A stretch of 64,000 nt of DNA, from assembly GCA_018434685.1 (NCBI GenBank), contig JAHDOV010000010.1, forward strand, positions 1 through 64,000, in the 5' to 3' direction. Source of the stretch: Deltaproteobacteria bacterium (GTDB lineage: Bacteria; Desulfobacterota; Desulfomonilia; UBA1062). Both the position numbers and the translations under genes were made by a program. Below, in pieces: positions 18,361 through 27,759 of the stretch. The notes beneath the pieces were generated by a model. That model saw only the letters and a program-made list of their open reading frames with translations. It had not been told where the DNA came from and did no database searches. The number at the start of each line of letters is the position of its first letter. Position 1 is the first letter of the stretch.

Positions 18361-19737
18361 TCAGCCGATGGTGATTTCCGGGATGAGCAGGGTGGGTTGG
18401 GCATCGGCCACAGGGGCCCCTTGACCGTCCTTTCCGCATGTGCCGATTCCGTATCCGAGGTCGCTGCCGACACACTCGATGGAGCTGAGGATCTTCGGAC
18501 CGTTGCCGATGAGCGTCGCGCCCCTGATGGGCTCCCCCACCGCGCCGTGCTCGATGAGGTATCCCTCGGCCACATTGAAGACGAAATCTCCGTTGACCGT
18601 GTTTACCTGGCCGCCCCCCATCTTCTTCACGAAGATGCCTCTGTCCACCTTTGCCAGGATCTCGGCAGGGTCCATGGTGCCCGGCAGGATCAGGGTGTTC
18701 GTCATGCGCGGTATGGGCCTGTGCCGGTACGATTCTCTCCTCCCGTTTCCGGACAGGGGCAGGTCGAACTTCGCCGAGGTGATCAGGTCGGTCATGTATG
18801 CCTTGAGGATACCCTTATCCACGAGGAGGGTTCTGGCGGTGGGGTTGCCTTCGTCGTCATACCCCATGCTCCCCCGCAGTCCGGCAATGGTGCCGTCGTC
18901 GACGACCGTGATGGCAGGGGATGCAACCTGTTTGCCGATCTGTCCGGAGTATACCGAGAGGCCTTCTCCTGCCAGGTCCGCTTCCAGCCCGTGGCCGATC
19001 GCCTCGTGCACCATGGTGCCGCCGGCCTCGCTGGAGAGGACCACGGGCATGGTCCCGCCCGGTGCCCGCCGGGCATGGAGCGTTCTCAATGCCCGGGAAA
19101 GGGCCCGTAGAGCGATCTGCTCCGGGGGATCCTTTTCGAGGAGCTCGAAGCCCCGTGCACCGCCGACGGGTTCATAGCCGGTTTCCATGAGCGAATCTTT
19201 CGCCACGACCCCCTGCACCACAAAGATGATGGAATCGCGGTTATCCTCGGCGATAAATCCGTTCGAGTTTGCAATCACGACCTGCCGCGATCCGTCCCCG
19301 TACATCACCTTGACCTGGACGACCGAGGCATCCTGTGCCCAGGCGGTCTTCTCGGCCCTGGTTATCATCTCGATCTTCTTTTCGGAGTCAACGAGACGGG
19401 GGTCTGTCCCGGCGCATACCATTGAGCGCCGAGGCCTCGTTTCCAGGGAGATGTCCGCGGTGAACCGGCCTGATCTGATGGCCGATGCAACCGTTGCGGC
19501 GAGGTCGTCCAGGGTTGAGAGGTCATTGGTGTAGGCATAGGCGGACCTCTCGCCGATCACCACGCGCAGCCCCACGCCGAATTCCTCTGTCGCGATGAAC
19601 TTTTCGATCTTGTGTGCCTCCGAGACGATCGAGGTGCCCTTCTTGTGCTCGATATAGAGCTCGGAGAAATCACCCCCATGGACGAGGGCCTTCTTGAGGA
19701 GCCGCTCGAGGTTGATGCCCCTTATCCCTGCTTCCAT
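18361..19737 (-). CDS. tldD: Metalloprotease TldD
   Basis: 458 residues, the normal TldD length. The metal site is MVHEAIGHGLEADL (HExxxH type, near residue 240) and the C-terminal part has the expected GxGPK and GTCGKDGQ phrases. TldD with TldE/PmbA removes leader peptides and degrades unfolded peptides; no tldE is visible. Its start overlaps the 3' end of smpB by 16 bases, which ties it to the smpB/RseC-like unit. Confidence 0.94.
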   Translation of the reverse strand: MEAGIRGINLERLLKKALVHGGDFSELYIEHKKGTSIVSEAHKIEKFIATEEFGVGLRVVIGERSAYAYTNDLSTLDDLAATVASAIRSGRFTADISLETRPRRSMVCAGTDPRLVDSEKKIEMITRAEKTAWAQDASVVQVKVMYGDGSRQVVIANSNGFIAEDNRDSIIFVVQGVVAKDSLMETGYEPVGGARGFELLEKDPPEQIALRALSRALRTLHARRAPGGTMPVVLSSEAGGTMVHEAIGHGLEADLAGEGLSVYSGQIGKQVASPAITVVDDGTIAGLRGSMGYDDEGNPTARTLLVDKGILKAYMTDLITSAKFDLPLSGNGRRESYRHRPIPRMTNTLILPGTMDPAEILAKVDRGIFVKKMGGGQVNTVNGDFVFNVAEGYLIEHGAVGEPIRGATLIGNGPKILSSIECVGSDLGYGIGTCGKDGQGAPVADAQPTLLIPEITIG

Positions 19738-20189
19738 GTTTTCACCTCTCGCGCAACGTCCCTCTTCACATCGCGATCCTTGATGACGTCTTTCTTGCTG
19801 TAGGTGCGTCTGCCCTTGGCAAGTCCGATCTCCACCTTGATGAGATTGCCCTTGAGATAGATGCTCAGCGGAACCAGGGTCAGGCCCTTTTCCTTTACCT
19901 TTGACGAGAGCCTGACGATTTCCCGGCGGTGAAGCAGGAGCTTTCTCTGCCGGGTCGGTTCGTAGTTGAAGATGTTGGCCTGTACATACGGACTGATATG
20001 GAGGTTGTTGATGTAGGCCTCTGAATTTCTTATCTGGGCAAAGCTGTCCTTGATATTACCGCCCCCGTTCCTGAGGGACTTCACTTCCGGGCCGCCCAGT
20101 ACGATGCCGGCCTCGATGGTCTCCAGGATCTCGTAGGAATGCCTGGCCTTCTTGTTGAGGCAGAGCACCTTTTTCGTCTCATCCTTCAT
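19722..20189 (-). CDS. smpB: SsrA-binding protein SmpB
   Basis: 155 residues from the ATG at 20189 (MKDETKKVLCLNKKARH). The longer open frame beginning at 20258 lies inside the upstream gene and reads unlike SmpB, so it was not used. Signatures are GIVLGGPEVKSLRNG, the tmRNA-binding surface, and the basic tail GRRTYSKKDVIKDRDVKRD. SmpB carries tmRNA to stalled ribosomes. No ssrA gene is seen in the window. It overlaps the RseC-like gene by 11 bases. Confidence 0.96.
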   Translation of the reverse strand: MKDETKKVLCLNKKARHSYEILETIEAGIVLGGPEVKSLRNGGGNIKDSFAQIRNSEAYINNLHISPYVQANIFNYEPTRQRKLLLHRREIVRLSSKVKEKGLTLVPLSIYLKGNLIKVEIGLAKGRRTYSKKDVIKDRDVKRDVAREVKTWKQG

Positions 20190-20589
20190 GAATGACCTCG
20201 ATGATCCTGGGATTATCGATCCGCTTGCCCAGTTTCCGCACGATGACGAGGCTTGCAAGAAAGCCGATTACGGCCGCAGTGGCCTGGACAGGGGTGCTCA
20301 TGTCGAGGAAACTCATCAGGAACAGGGCCAGGATAATGGCACACAGGGGGACAAAAAAGGCATAGGTGCATGCCTTGATGAGGGACACTCCCTCCAGGGC
20401 AATGATCACCCGGTCGCCCGGCGCCACCGCCATGGGGGGTCTGGGCAGCCGGAAATCCATGTCGGGCGTCGAGAGGCTGTGGCAGATACCCTGTGCCTCA
20501 CAGCCCTGGCAGGCAGCCTTCCTGCTTACGGATACCTGTACCTGGTTTTCATATACATCGATGATGGTGCCGCAGACTGTATTTATCAT
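20179..20589 (-). CDS. RseC/SoxR-reducing-system family protein
   Basis: 136 residues. A cytoplasmic N-terminal part has the redox-type Cys cluster C27xxC30, C36 (RKAACQGCEAQGICH), then two transmembrane helices (about 72-90 and 98-117). RseC proteins help reduce the SoxR iron-sulfur centre or act in envelope stress and thiamine or electron-transfer contexts. No rnf or rse operon is near, so the role is open. It is followed by smpB with an 11-base overlap and preceded by ptsI, 7 bases away. Confidence 0.8.
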   Translation of the reverse strand: MINTVCGTIIDVYENQVQVSVSRKAACQGCEAQGICHSLSTPDMDFRLPRPPMAVAPGDRVIIALEGVSLIKACTYAFFVPLCAIILALFLMSFLDMSTPVQATAAVIGFLASLVIVRKLGKRIDNPRIIEVIHEG

Positions 20590-20596
20590 CCTTAGA

Positions 20597-22366
20597 TCAC
20601 GTAATGTCGAAGATATCCGGGGTGTTCTCGATTATCTCCCTGCTCATGAAGTCGTAGATCTCCTGGGCGGTCTTGATGGAGAAGATGTGTTCCACGATGG
20701 ACCTGCATTTCTCGAGATCTATCTTCCGGGTCATCTCCTTGACATGGGATATGGCAAAGGCATTCGTGGACAGGATATCGATCCCCATGCCCAGCAATAT
20801 GGGGGTATAGATCTCCCTGCCGGCCATCTCCCCGCACATGGAGACCGGGATGCCGACATTGTGGGCCGCATCGATGGTAAACTTGATGAGCCGGAGCACT
20901 GCCGGGTGCAGCGGTTCATACAGATAGTTCACGTATTCGTTGCCCCGGTCAATGGCCAGTGCATACTGGATGAGGTCGTTCGTGCCGATGCTGAAGAAAT
21001 CCACATCGTGCGCGAGGATATCGGCGATAGTGGCGGCCGAGGGGACCTCTACCATGATGCCCACGGGAATGTTCTCGTCAAAGGGTATCCCCTGTTTTCT
21101 CAGATCGTGTTTTGTCTCGTCGAGAATGTCCTTGGCCCTGCGCAGTTCCTCCATGCCCGAGATCATGGGGAACATGACGGAGGTGTTCCCATAATGGCTT
21201 GCCCGGAGAATGCCCCTGAGCTGGGTCTTGAACATCTCGACCTCTCTCAGGCACAACCGGATAGCGCGCAGCCCCATGACGGGGTTCATCTCGTTTTTCA
21301 GCTCGCCGAGAGAGGAATAGAATTTATCGCCCCCGAGATCGAGCGTCCTGATCACGGTGTTGTAGGGGGATACCGCCTCGACAACGGCTTTATAGGCCTC
21401 GAAATGGTCTTCCTCCAGGGGGATGTCGTTGCGGTTGAGGTAGAGGAACTCGGTCCGGTACAGGCCGATCCCTTCGGCCCCATGGTCCAGGACCGTCCTG
21501 ACCTCTTCCCTGAACTCGAGGTTGCCCTTGACCTCCACGTGTGTACCGTCCTTCGTGATGGCCGGCAGCTTGGATTTTTCCTTGAGCCTGAGTTCGACGG
21601 AAAGGTATGACCGGGCCCGGTGTTCGTAATCCGAGATCTGCGACTCGGAGGGGTTCACGATCACCACGCCGGAGATGCCGTCGACGATCAGCTTGTCTCC
21701 CGGGTTGATGGAGGCCGATGCATTCTCCAGGCCTACGACTGCAGGGATCTCGAGAGAGTGGGCAATGATGGAGGTATGGGAGGTGAGTCCCCCCACGTCC
21801 GTTGCGAACCCCAGCACCTTTTCCTTGTTGAGCATGGCCGTATCGGCAGGCGAAAGGTCATGGGCAACGATGATGCTGTTCTCGAGCATATGAAACCCGC
21901 TCGTCTTCTTCCCGATGAGGTTGCGCATGAGCCGCTCGCCGACAAAGGTGGTGTCTGCAATCCTGCTCCTGATATACTCATCCCCGATGGGGTCGAAATC
22001 CTTTTCTATCTCCTGGAGCGCTGTCTTCAAAGCCCACTCGGCATTGATGTGATCCTTGTTGATGAGCTCCTTGACCCTGCTCTGGAGGGAGGGATCGGTG
22101 AGCATCATGAGGTGGGTCTCCAGGATAAAGACGTGCTCCTTGGTGATGTGCTGAGCTTCCAGTTTCTTCTTGGCCTCGTTGATCTGCCTTCTGGACAGGT
22201 CCACTGCGACATCGAACCGGCTTATTTCGTCTTCAATGAGGGACTCGGTGATGCGGATCTTGGGATAGCGTTCTATCTTCTTGGTATCGAGAAGAACTGC
22301 GTAACCGACAGCTATGCCGGCAGAGGCCGGCACACCGTGGAGTATATGGACCTGGCGTGTCTTCAT
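20597..22366 (-). CDS. ptsI: PTS enzyme I (phosphoenolpyruvate-protein phosphotransferase)
   Basis: 589 residues from the ATG at 22366, which shares one base with the ptsH stop; an in-frame TTG one codon earlier is less likely. The phospho-accepting His197 lies in GGLTSHTSI, and the PEP-binding C-terminal domain shows YRTEFLYLNR and VSMCGEMAG. It takes phosphate from PEP and passes it to HPr. It belongs to the EIID-ptsH-ptsI unit, with no EIIA, EIIB or EIIC in view, so a regulatory or incomplete PTS is possible. Confidence 0.95.
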   Translation of the reverse strand: MKTRQVHILHGVPASAGIAVGYAVLLDTKKIERYPKIRITESLIEDEISRFDVAVDLSRRQINEAKKKLEAQHITKEHVFILETHLMMLTDPSLQSRVKELINKDHINAEWALKTALQEIEKDFDPIGDEYIRSRIADTTFVGERLMRNLIGKKTSGFHMLENSIIVAHDLSPADTAMLNKEKVLGFATDVGGLTSHTSIIAHSLEIPAVVGLENASASINPGDKLIVDGISGVVIVNPSESQISDYEHRARSYLSVELRLKEKSKLPAITKDGTHVEVKGNLEFREEVRTVLDHGAEGIGLYRTEFLYLNRNDIPLEEDHFEAYKAVVEAVSPYNTVIRTLDLGGDKFYSSLGELKNEMNPVMGLRAIRLCLREVEMFKTQLRGILRASHYGNTSVMFPMISGMEELRRAKDILDETKHDLRKQGIPFDENIPVGIMVEVPSAATIADILAHDVDFFSIGTNDLIQYALAIDRGNEYVNYLYEPLHPAVLRLIKFTIDAAHNVGIPVSMCGEMAGREIYTPILLGMGIDILSTNAFAISHVKEMTRKIDLEKCRSIVEHIFSIKTAQEIYDFMSREIIENTPDIFDIT

Positions 22367-22632
22367 CAACGTTCCCCAAAACCTTCCTTGACCAGGGTTG
22401 CAAGTGCCTTGATGGCGATTGTTTCATCATCGCCGGTTGCACGGATAATGATCTTGCATCCCTTTGCAGCAGCGAGCGTGAGCAGTTCCATGATGCTTTT
22501 CCCATTCACATGCATGTGGTCCTTGATGACTTCGATGGTCGAAGAGAATTCAGATGCCTGTTTCGAGAACGTAGCGGCAGCCCGTGCGTGCAGTCCCAGT
22601 TTGTTCGGTATGGTCACTTTTTGTTCCTTCAT
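22366..22632 (-). CDS. ptsH: Phosphocarrier protein HPr
   Basis: 88 residues from the ATG at 22632. Phospho-acceptor His15 lies in LGLHARAAATF, and the regulatory serine segment is GKSIMELLTLAA, so both sites of the family look intact. The start overlaps the EIID stop codon (ATGA), and the end overlaps the ptsI ATG by one base. A longer open frame extending to 22770 is noise inside the EIID gene. Confidence 0.95.
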   Translation of the reverse strand: MKEQKVTIPNKLGLHARAAATFSKQASEFSSTIEVIKDHMHVNGKSIMELLTLAAAKGCKIIIRATGDDETIAIKALATLVKEGFGER

Positions 22633-23339
22633 CGTATCATAGTCCATATCAAAGCGAGAGTAAATACTCCATAAAATATCCTGAATACTCCTAACCTTAG
22701 CTTTCCTGCAACGATGCAGCCCACCAGGAGCAGCACCCCTGCGGTGAGACCCTGCCCGATACCATCCCACCGGGCGAGCATCACGAGGACTGCCCCTGAT
22801 AAGAATGGCGTACTGTATGAAATAAGCCTGGCCCTGTCAACAGAGAGTACCCGTCCGATATCCAGGGCACCGCCGGGTCCGTTCCTATACCCCTGCAGGA
22901 AGCCCCATGACATGGCCCAGAGGTGGATGAGGTTGTATGCGATCAGCACCAGGGCAATACCCCATACCTGGTCCACGATCACGCACAGGATGCACAGCAG
23001 CGCAATCACGGGTTTGAGGGTGGCCCAGAAAAAGTAATCCCCGATCGCTGCGAGCGAGCCCGCTATGGATGGTTGCAGCTTGTCGATCATCTCGTGGTTG
23101 TCGGCTTCCTCAAGATTCAGGAACAACCCCATGATGGTGGGGGCCATGTAGGGATGGGTATTGAAGAAGCGCAGGTACCTGCCGGCAGCCTTGTCGGAAG
23201 TGCCGGGGTGTATCTTCTTGAGGCCCGGCATCATGGCATGTACAAAGCCAATATTCTGCATGCCCTTGAAATTCCAGGTACCCTGAATGAAGAATGAACG
23301 CCACAAGATTTTTGCCGTTACCCCTTTGGATAGTCCCAC
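22629..23339 (-). CDS. PTS mannose-family IID membrane component
   Basis: 236 residues. The N-terminus (LWRSFFIQGTWNFKGMQNIGF) is the hallmark of EIID of the mannose/fructose/sorbose family, followed by hydrophobic segments in the C-terminal half. EIID normally works only with EIIC to form the permease and with EIIA/EIIB to energise it; none of these is adjacent. A GTG at 23339 is the likely start. The 3' end overlaps ptsH by ATGA. Uptake versus a regulatory role cannot be decided from sequence. Confidence 0.88.
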   Translation of the reverse strand: MGLSKGVTAKILWRSFFIQGTWNFKGMQNIGFVHAMMPGLKKIHPGTSDKAAGRYLRFFNTHPYMAPTIMGLFLNLEEADNHEMIDKLQPSIAGSLAAIGDYFFWATLKPVIALLCILCVIVDQVWGIALVLIAYNLIHLWAMSWGFLQGYRNGPGGALDIGRVLSVDRARLISYSTPFLSGAVLVMLARWDGIGQGLTAGVLLLVGCIVAGKLRLGVFRIFYGVFTLALIWTMIR

Positions 23340-23481
23340 AATGAGTGAATCAGTAGCACACGAACGATTGAAGCGTCAATGATTTAGGAGGGGTAAGGTG
23401 CGGGGTATCGGGGACGAACACCGGGAGAACCGAGAGGGATCGCCCCTGCGTAAAGAATGCGGCACAGGGCGCCCTCCGGTG

Positions 23482-25050
23482 CTATATGATCGTGGCCCCC
23501 GTGTAGAGATCATCGAGAAGACCCTCCCGGTCCATCATCACGGCCCGGGGAAGATACTCGAGGATATCCTGGGCCGTCATCCCGTCCTCCCCGATCTCCA
23601 CCGAGGCGAGGTCGCCTGAGACCCCGTGCAGGAACACCCCCTTGCGAACGGCATCAGTGACGTCGAGCCCCAGGCCGAACATGGCAGCGATGGTCCCGGC
23701 CAGGACATCGCCCGATCCTGCTGTTGCCATGCCGGAATTGCCGCTCAGGTTGATGAAGACCCGCTCGTCGGGCAGTCCGATGAGGGTATGGGCACCCTTG
23801 AGCACGATAATGGCGCCGAGCCCTTTAGCGGTCTGCTGGAGGGTGGTGATCTTGTCCTCTTCTATCTCGCGCGCGCCCCTGCCGGTGATCCTCGACATTT
23901 CGCCCAGGTGGGGTGTCAGGATCGTCGGTGCCTGTCGATTCCTGATAAGGTCGAGATCCTTGCAGACAGCGGTTATGCCGTCACCGTCGATGAGCAGGGG
24001 TTTCTCGATCTGCATGGCCAGCTCCCGCACGAGCTGGGCGGTTTCCTCATTCAGGGAGAGACCGGGGCCCACGATCACCATGTCCATGTCTTCGCAGACC
24101 CCGAGCAGGGCGTCTTTGTTCTCATACGAGATGCTGCCCGTCCTGGTCTGCTTCTGGGGGAGGAAGACAATCTCGCTGCCCTTGTTCGCGATAAAGGGCG
24201 TTATGGACTCGGGCGAGGCGAGCCGGGAATACCCGCCTCCTGCCTTGAGAAAGGCCAGCGCCGCAAAATAGGGGGCCCCGTAGTAGCCCGCAGCCCCGGC
24301 GATAAACAGGGCCTCGCCGAAGTCCCCCTTGTGACCGCTCGTATCCCGGGCCGGCAGTTGCGGGGCATGGTTGATCTCCACCCTGAGCTCCGGGGACTCA
24401 TAGAGCAGGGGGGGGAAGGATATGTGCGTGACAAAGAGCTTTCCGCAGAGATCGCTGCCGGGAAGGAGCAGGTTCCCCCGCTTGGGGAGGCCGAAGGTTA
24501 CCGTGTAATCCGCCCGTATGGCCTTGCCCATGATCTTTCCCGTGTCGCCGTTCACCCCGGAGGGGATGTCGAGGCTCAGGACGGTTTTCGAGCCGGCATT
24601 GACAGCCTCGATCACCTCTGCATAGATCCCCTCCACGTCACGGGCAAGGCCTGTCCCGAAGAGTGCATCGACAATGGCATCGCAGTGGGCGATATCGCTC
24701 CTGATAGCCTGGGCCGTCTCGACCCGCCTGATCTCCAGGGGCATGCGCGAGATGATATCCAGGTTCATCTGCGCCGACCCCTTGTATCGTGCCGGGTCAC
24801 CGAAGATGAAGACCTTTGCCCGGCCTCCTAAGGAGTGAATCTTCCGTGCAACGACGAATCCGTCCCCCCCGTTGTTGCCGAGGCCGCACAGGACAACGAA
24901 GGTCTTGCCCCTGATGCCGATTTCGCTGTTCAGCACGGAATATGCCCCCAGGGCGGCATTTTCCATGAGGAGGCTCTCCTGGATGCCGTACGTGTCCGTG
25001 GCAGCCCTGTCCATTGCCCTCATCTCGTCCACACTGCTCACCTTCATCAT
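23482..25050 (-). CDS. nnr: Bifunctional NAD(P)HX epimerase/dehydratase
   Basis: 522 residues. The N-terminal YjeF-type epimerase domain (1-215) contains GLGNNGGDGFVVARKL-like text; the C-terminal ADP-dependent dehydratase (about 235-510) has the ribokinase-like active-site phrase GSGDVLAGTIAAMFG and TPHLGEMSRI. The enzyme repairs hydrated NADH and NADPH. GGAGC precedes the ATG. The 23340-23481 gap to the EIID gene shows no feature. Confidence 0.94.
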   Translation of the reverse strand: MMKVSSVDEMRAMDRAATDTYGIQESLLMENAALGAYSVLNSEIGIRGKTFVVLCGLGNNGGDGFVVARKIHSLGGRAKVFIFGDPARYKGSAQMNLDIISRMPLEIRRVETAQAIRSDIAHCDAIVDALFGTGLARDVEGIYAEVIEAVNAGSKTVLSLDIPSGVNGDTGKIMGKAIRADYTVTFGLPKRGNLLLPGSDLCGKLFVTHISFPPLLYESPELRVEINHAPQLPARDTSGHKGDFGEALFIAGAAGYYGAPYFAALAFLKAGGGYSRLASPESITPFIANKGSEIVFLPQKQTRTGSISYENKDALLGVCEDMDMVIVGPGLSLNEETAQLVRELAMQIEKPLLIDGDGITAVCKDLDLIRNRQAPTILTPHLGEMSRITGRGAREIEEDKITTLQQTAKGLGAIIVLKGAHTLIGLPDERVFINLSGNSGMATAGSGDVLAGTIAAMFGLGLDVTDAVRKGVFLHGVSGDLASVEIGEDGMTAQDILEYLPRAVMMDREGLLDDLYTGATII

Positions 25051-25257
25051 GTTCTGCTCCTTGAAAAAGCTGTCGTTACCTTCTCCAGCACCGTGATGCC
25101 GCTGCAGAGATTGTTACATTTTTTGCAAACCTTTGAAAAGATGATTTATGTGCGCCGGACAACGGTGGGACATGGCGTCGTGATCCTGTTTCGGCATGCT
25201 ACGGTCCCCAAACCGCGGTTTCCGCTCTGTCCGGCGCTGCCAGGGTCTGCTCCTGCA

Positions 25258-25728
25258 TCAGGTTCGCAGGGTCGCGATCAGGCGCACCGGTTGGAGGAGG
25301 AGGTCGAGGGCGGAAAGGATATCCGGGCACAGGATATCTGCCGATTGTATCGTAGAGATTGCCGCGCCCTCCTGCTGACACACGGCAATCCCGAGACGGG
25401 CCTCCCTGAGCATGAGGTGGTCGTTGCGTCCGTTGCCCACGCAGACCGTGGAGGTGAGGCCGAGATCCCGGATGTATGCGAGTTTTCCCCGGTCCTGGTG
25501 AGTGCTGGGCAGGACAAAGACCTCGCAGGGATATCCGTCGAGTTCCTCGTACGCGCTGCCGAAACTGTCTGCGGTCAGCACGTGGACACGCAATGAGGCG
25601 GCGAGCTTCTCCAGGCGCTTCCCGACACCGTCTATGAGCCTGCCGTCACAGGCAAGGGTGCCGTTGTAGTCCAGGACCAGATGTTCCAGGTCGAGCCGGT
25701 CATCTCCGGGGATATCTATCGTAATCAT
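25258..25728 (-). CDS. HAD-family hydrolase (soluble P-type ATPase-like)
   Basis: 156 residues from the ATG at 25728; the open frame continues to 26268 upstream, but that part is out-of-frame text of the next gene. Motif I is VLDYNGTLA, in which the usual second Asp is Asn (DYNGT), as in the soluble P-type-ATPase-like HAD group. Motif IV is VGNGRNDHLML and Lys is in HQDRGKLAY. It is likely a small cytosolic phosphatase of unknown substrate. Confidence 0.82.
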   Translation of the reverse strand: MITIDIPGDDRLDLEHLVLDYNGTLACDGRLIDGVGKRLEKLAASLRVHVLTADSFGSAYEELDGYPCEVFVLPSTHQDRGKLAYIRDLGLTSTVCVGNGRNDHLMLREARLGIAVCQQEGAAISTIQSADILCPDILSALDLLLQPVRLIATLRT

Positions 25729-25781
25729 ATAGCCACCTGACTCCTTTGTGCATGAAGGGCTTTTTAGCTCGCGAGGAGGTG

Positions 25782-26528
25782 CTATTCCGGGGAAAGCCCC
25801 TGTATGAGTGCCATGACATTGTGCCCGAGAACCCGGTGATTGTAGCCTCCCTCGAGGAGGGCGAAACACCCCGCGCCGGTGCGCAGGCAGGCCTGCCTCA
25901 CCAGGCTGCCGATCTCGCGGTAGTCTTCGGTATCGAGCACGCCGCCCCAGTCCTGCCGGTGATTGTCGAACCCGGCGGATATCCCGATGATATCGGCGGT
26001 GCACCGCTCCATCTCGGCTTCGACCTCTCTCAGGTAGGCGTTGCGGTCGCTGGCAGCGACGTTGTGAACCCGTACATAGTCTCTCCTGCCCAGGATGTTC
26101 ACGGTGCCGTCCCCGTAGTGGAGGTCGATGTCGAGCACATAGGCGCTCGATATCAGGTCGTGGCGTCTGAGGTGTTCCAGGGCAATGGCCATGTTGTTGT
26201 AGTAGCAGAAACCCCAGCAGGAATCCGCGGAGGCATGGTGGCCGGGAGGCCTGATGAGGCCGAAGCACGGCTCGGCAAGCCCGATGGTGGCTGCCTGGAT
26301 GGCGCCGCCTGCCGCGAGTGATGCAATGGGGTGAAGGCCGTGGCGCTTGACAAAGTCGATCTGGGCTGCAGTATGCACCGCCTCGATATCGCCTTCAGAT
26401 GCATCCTGGGCAGTGATGATATCCACGTGGGGGCCTATCACCTCGATTACAGCCTCCATTCTCCCCTCGTCGGCAGCAGGATCCGAGGTGTAGACCTGGT
26501 AGAAGTCCTCATGAAAAACGACCTTCAC
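25782..26528 (-). CDS. Histone-deacetylase-fold enzyme
   Basis: 248 residues with a GTG start behind GGAGG. Signatures of the arginase/deacetylase superfamily are RPPGHHAS near residue 110, the Zn ligands in LDIDLHYGDGT, and SAGFDNH. Bacterial members remove acetyl groups from polyamines, acetoin-related compounds or protein lysines; the substrate here is not known. It is divergent from the phosphofructokinase gene across a ~120-base promoter region. Confidence 0.88.
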   Translation of the reverse strand: MKVVFHEDFYQVYTSDPAADEGRMEAVIEVIGPHVDIITAQDASEGDIEAVHTAAQIDFVKRHGLHPIASLAAGGAIQAATIGLAEPCFGLIRPPGHHASADSCWGFCYYNNMAIALEHLRRHDLISSAYVLDIDLHYGDGTVNILGRRDYVRVHNVAASDRNAYLREVEAEMERCTADIIGISAGFDNHRQDWGGVLDTEDYREIGSLVRQACLRTGAGCFALLEGGYNHRVLGHNVMALIQGLSPE

Positions 26529-26651
26529 GCCTGCCTCCTACAGGAGATTTAATATTTATCGTTGACTTGCCGAGATGATCGTATGGATTATAATACATAA
26601 GAACACACCATGTAAATCAAGAGAGTTGATATGAAAAAAAGGGGGGAGTCC

Positions 26652-27752
26652 ATGAAGAAGATAGCGATCCTCACAGGAGGAGGAGACTGTCCCGGACTGA
26701 ACGGGGCAATCAAATGGGTGACGAAGACCGCCCTCGACCCGCTCCTGGCGAAAGACCGTTCCGTACAGTTCGAGGTTCTCGGTATCCGCGACGGCTGGAA
26801 GGGACTGGTGGAGGTCGATCCTGACGATCCAAAGAGCAGGGAGGAGCATCTCAAACCCCTGGACGAGGAACGGGTGAGGACCTGGGACCGCTATGGGGGA
26901 ACGAATCTGGGAACCTCACGGACAAACCCGTTCAACCTCAAGAATGAACGGTCTGCCAGGCTGCTGGAAAATATTGAAAAGCTCGGGATCGATGTTATCG
27001 TGGCCATCGGCGGAGAGGACACGCTCGGCGTGGCCTATAAACTCCACCGGCTCGGGATACGGACCGTGGGGATCCCGAAGACCATCGACGGCGATCTCGT
27101 GGGCACCGACTATTCCCTCGGATTCGATTCCGCGGTGAACATCATCATGGAAGAGATCGACCGGCTGCGCACCACGGCCGGTTCGCACAACAGGATCTTC
27201 GTGGTGGAAACCATGGGGCGGCATGCCGGCTGGCTGGCCCTGGAGGGCGGGGAGTGCAGCGGCGCATACATCATCCTCATCCCGGAGTACCCCTTTGAGA
27301 TGGACCGGTTGTGCGAACTCCTGCTGGAGCGTAAGGGGAGGGAGATCCAGTACAGCATCGTGGTGGTATCCGAGGGTGCCAGGCTCGGCGGGAAGAAGGA
27401 ATTCTGCAAGGACGAAAAACTCGATGACTTCGGGCACCGGTCTCTCGGGGGTATCGCTGCATACATATCAGGCGAGATCCAGGAAAAGACGGGCTTCGAT
27501 TCGCGCTACGTGATCCTGAGCCACCTCCAGAGGGGAGGGACCCCGTCTGCCCGGGACCGCCTCATGGCGAGACGGTTCGGGATTGCGGCCGTGGACATGA
27601 TAATCAACGAGGATTTCGGCAGGATGGTCAGTTATGTGCACGGAGAGATCTCCTCTGTCCCCCTCAAGGAGGTCCTCAACAACCTCAAGCTCGTCGATGT
27701 GGATAAATACTACGATATCGAGCGCTACAACGGCAAAAGGACGATTCTTTAA
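26652..27752 (+). CDS. 6-phosphofructokinase, probably PPi-dependent
   Basis: 366 residues from the ATG at 26652, preferred over an in-frame ATG at 26631 because GGGGGGAG lies just before it. Motifs are TGGGDCPGLN (N-terminal phosphate loop), GGEDT, PKTIDGD and MGRHAGWLA. ATP-type enzymes have Gly at the second position after GG (GGDG) and PGTID; Asp and Lys at these two places, as here, mark the PPi-dependent or mixed group. The usual TIDND is TIDGD. It catalyses fructose-6-phosphate phosphorylation in glycolysis and is often reversible with PPi. Confidence 0.9.
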   Translation: MKKIAILTGGGDCPGLNGAIKWVTKTALDPLLAKDRSVQFEVLGIRDGWKGLVEVDPDDPKSREEHLKPLDEERVRTWDRYGGTNLGTSRTNPFNLKNERSARLLENIEKLGIDVIVAIGGEDTLGVAYKLHRLGIRTVGIPKTIDGDLVGTDYSLGFDSAVNIIMEEIDRLRTTAGSHNRIFVVETMGRHAGWLALEGGECSGAYIILIPEYPFEMDRLCELLLERKGREIQYSIVVVSEGARLGGKKEFCKDEKLDDFGHRSLGGIAAYISGEIQEKTGFDSRYVILSHLQRGGTPSARDRLMARRFGIAAVDMIINEDFGRMVSYVHGEISSVPLKEVLNNLKLVDVDKYYDIERYNGKRTIL

Positions 27753-27759
27753 AAGAGTC

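Noticed and set aside
25729-26268. Upstream extension of the HAD gene's frame
   Set aside because: The extra text overlaps the deacetylase gene in another frame and looks arginine/proline-rich, so the ATG at 25728 is the start.
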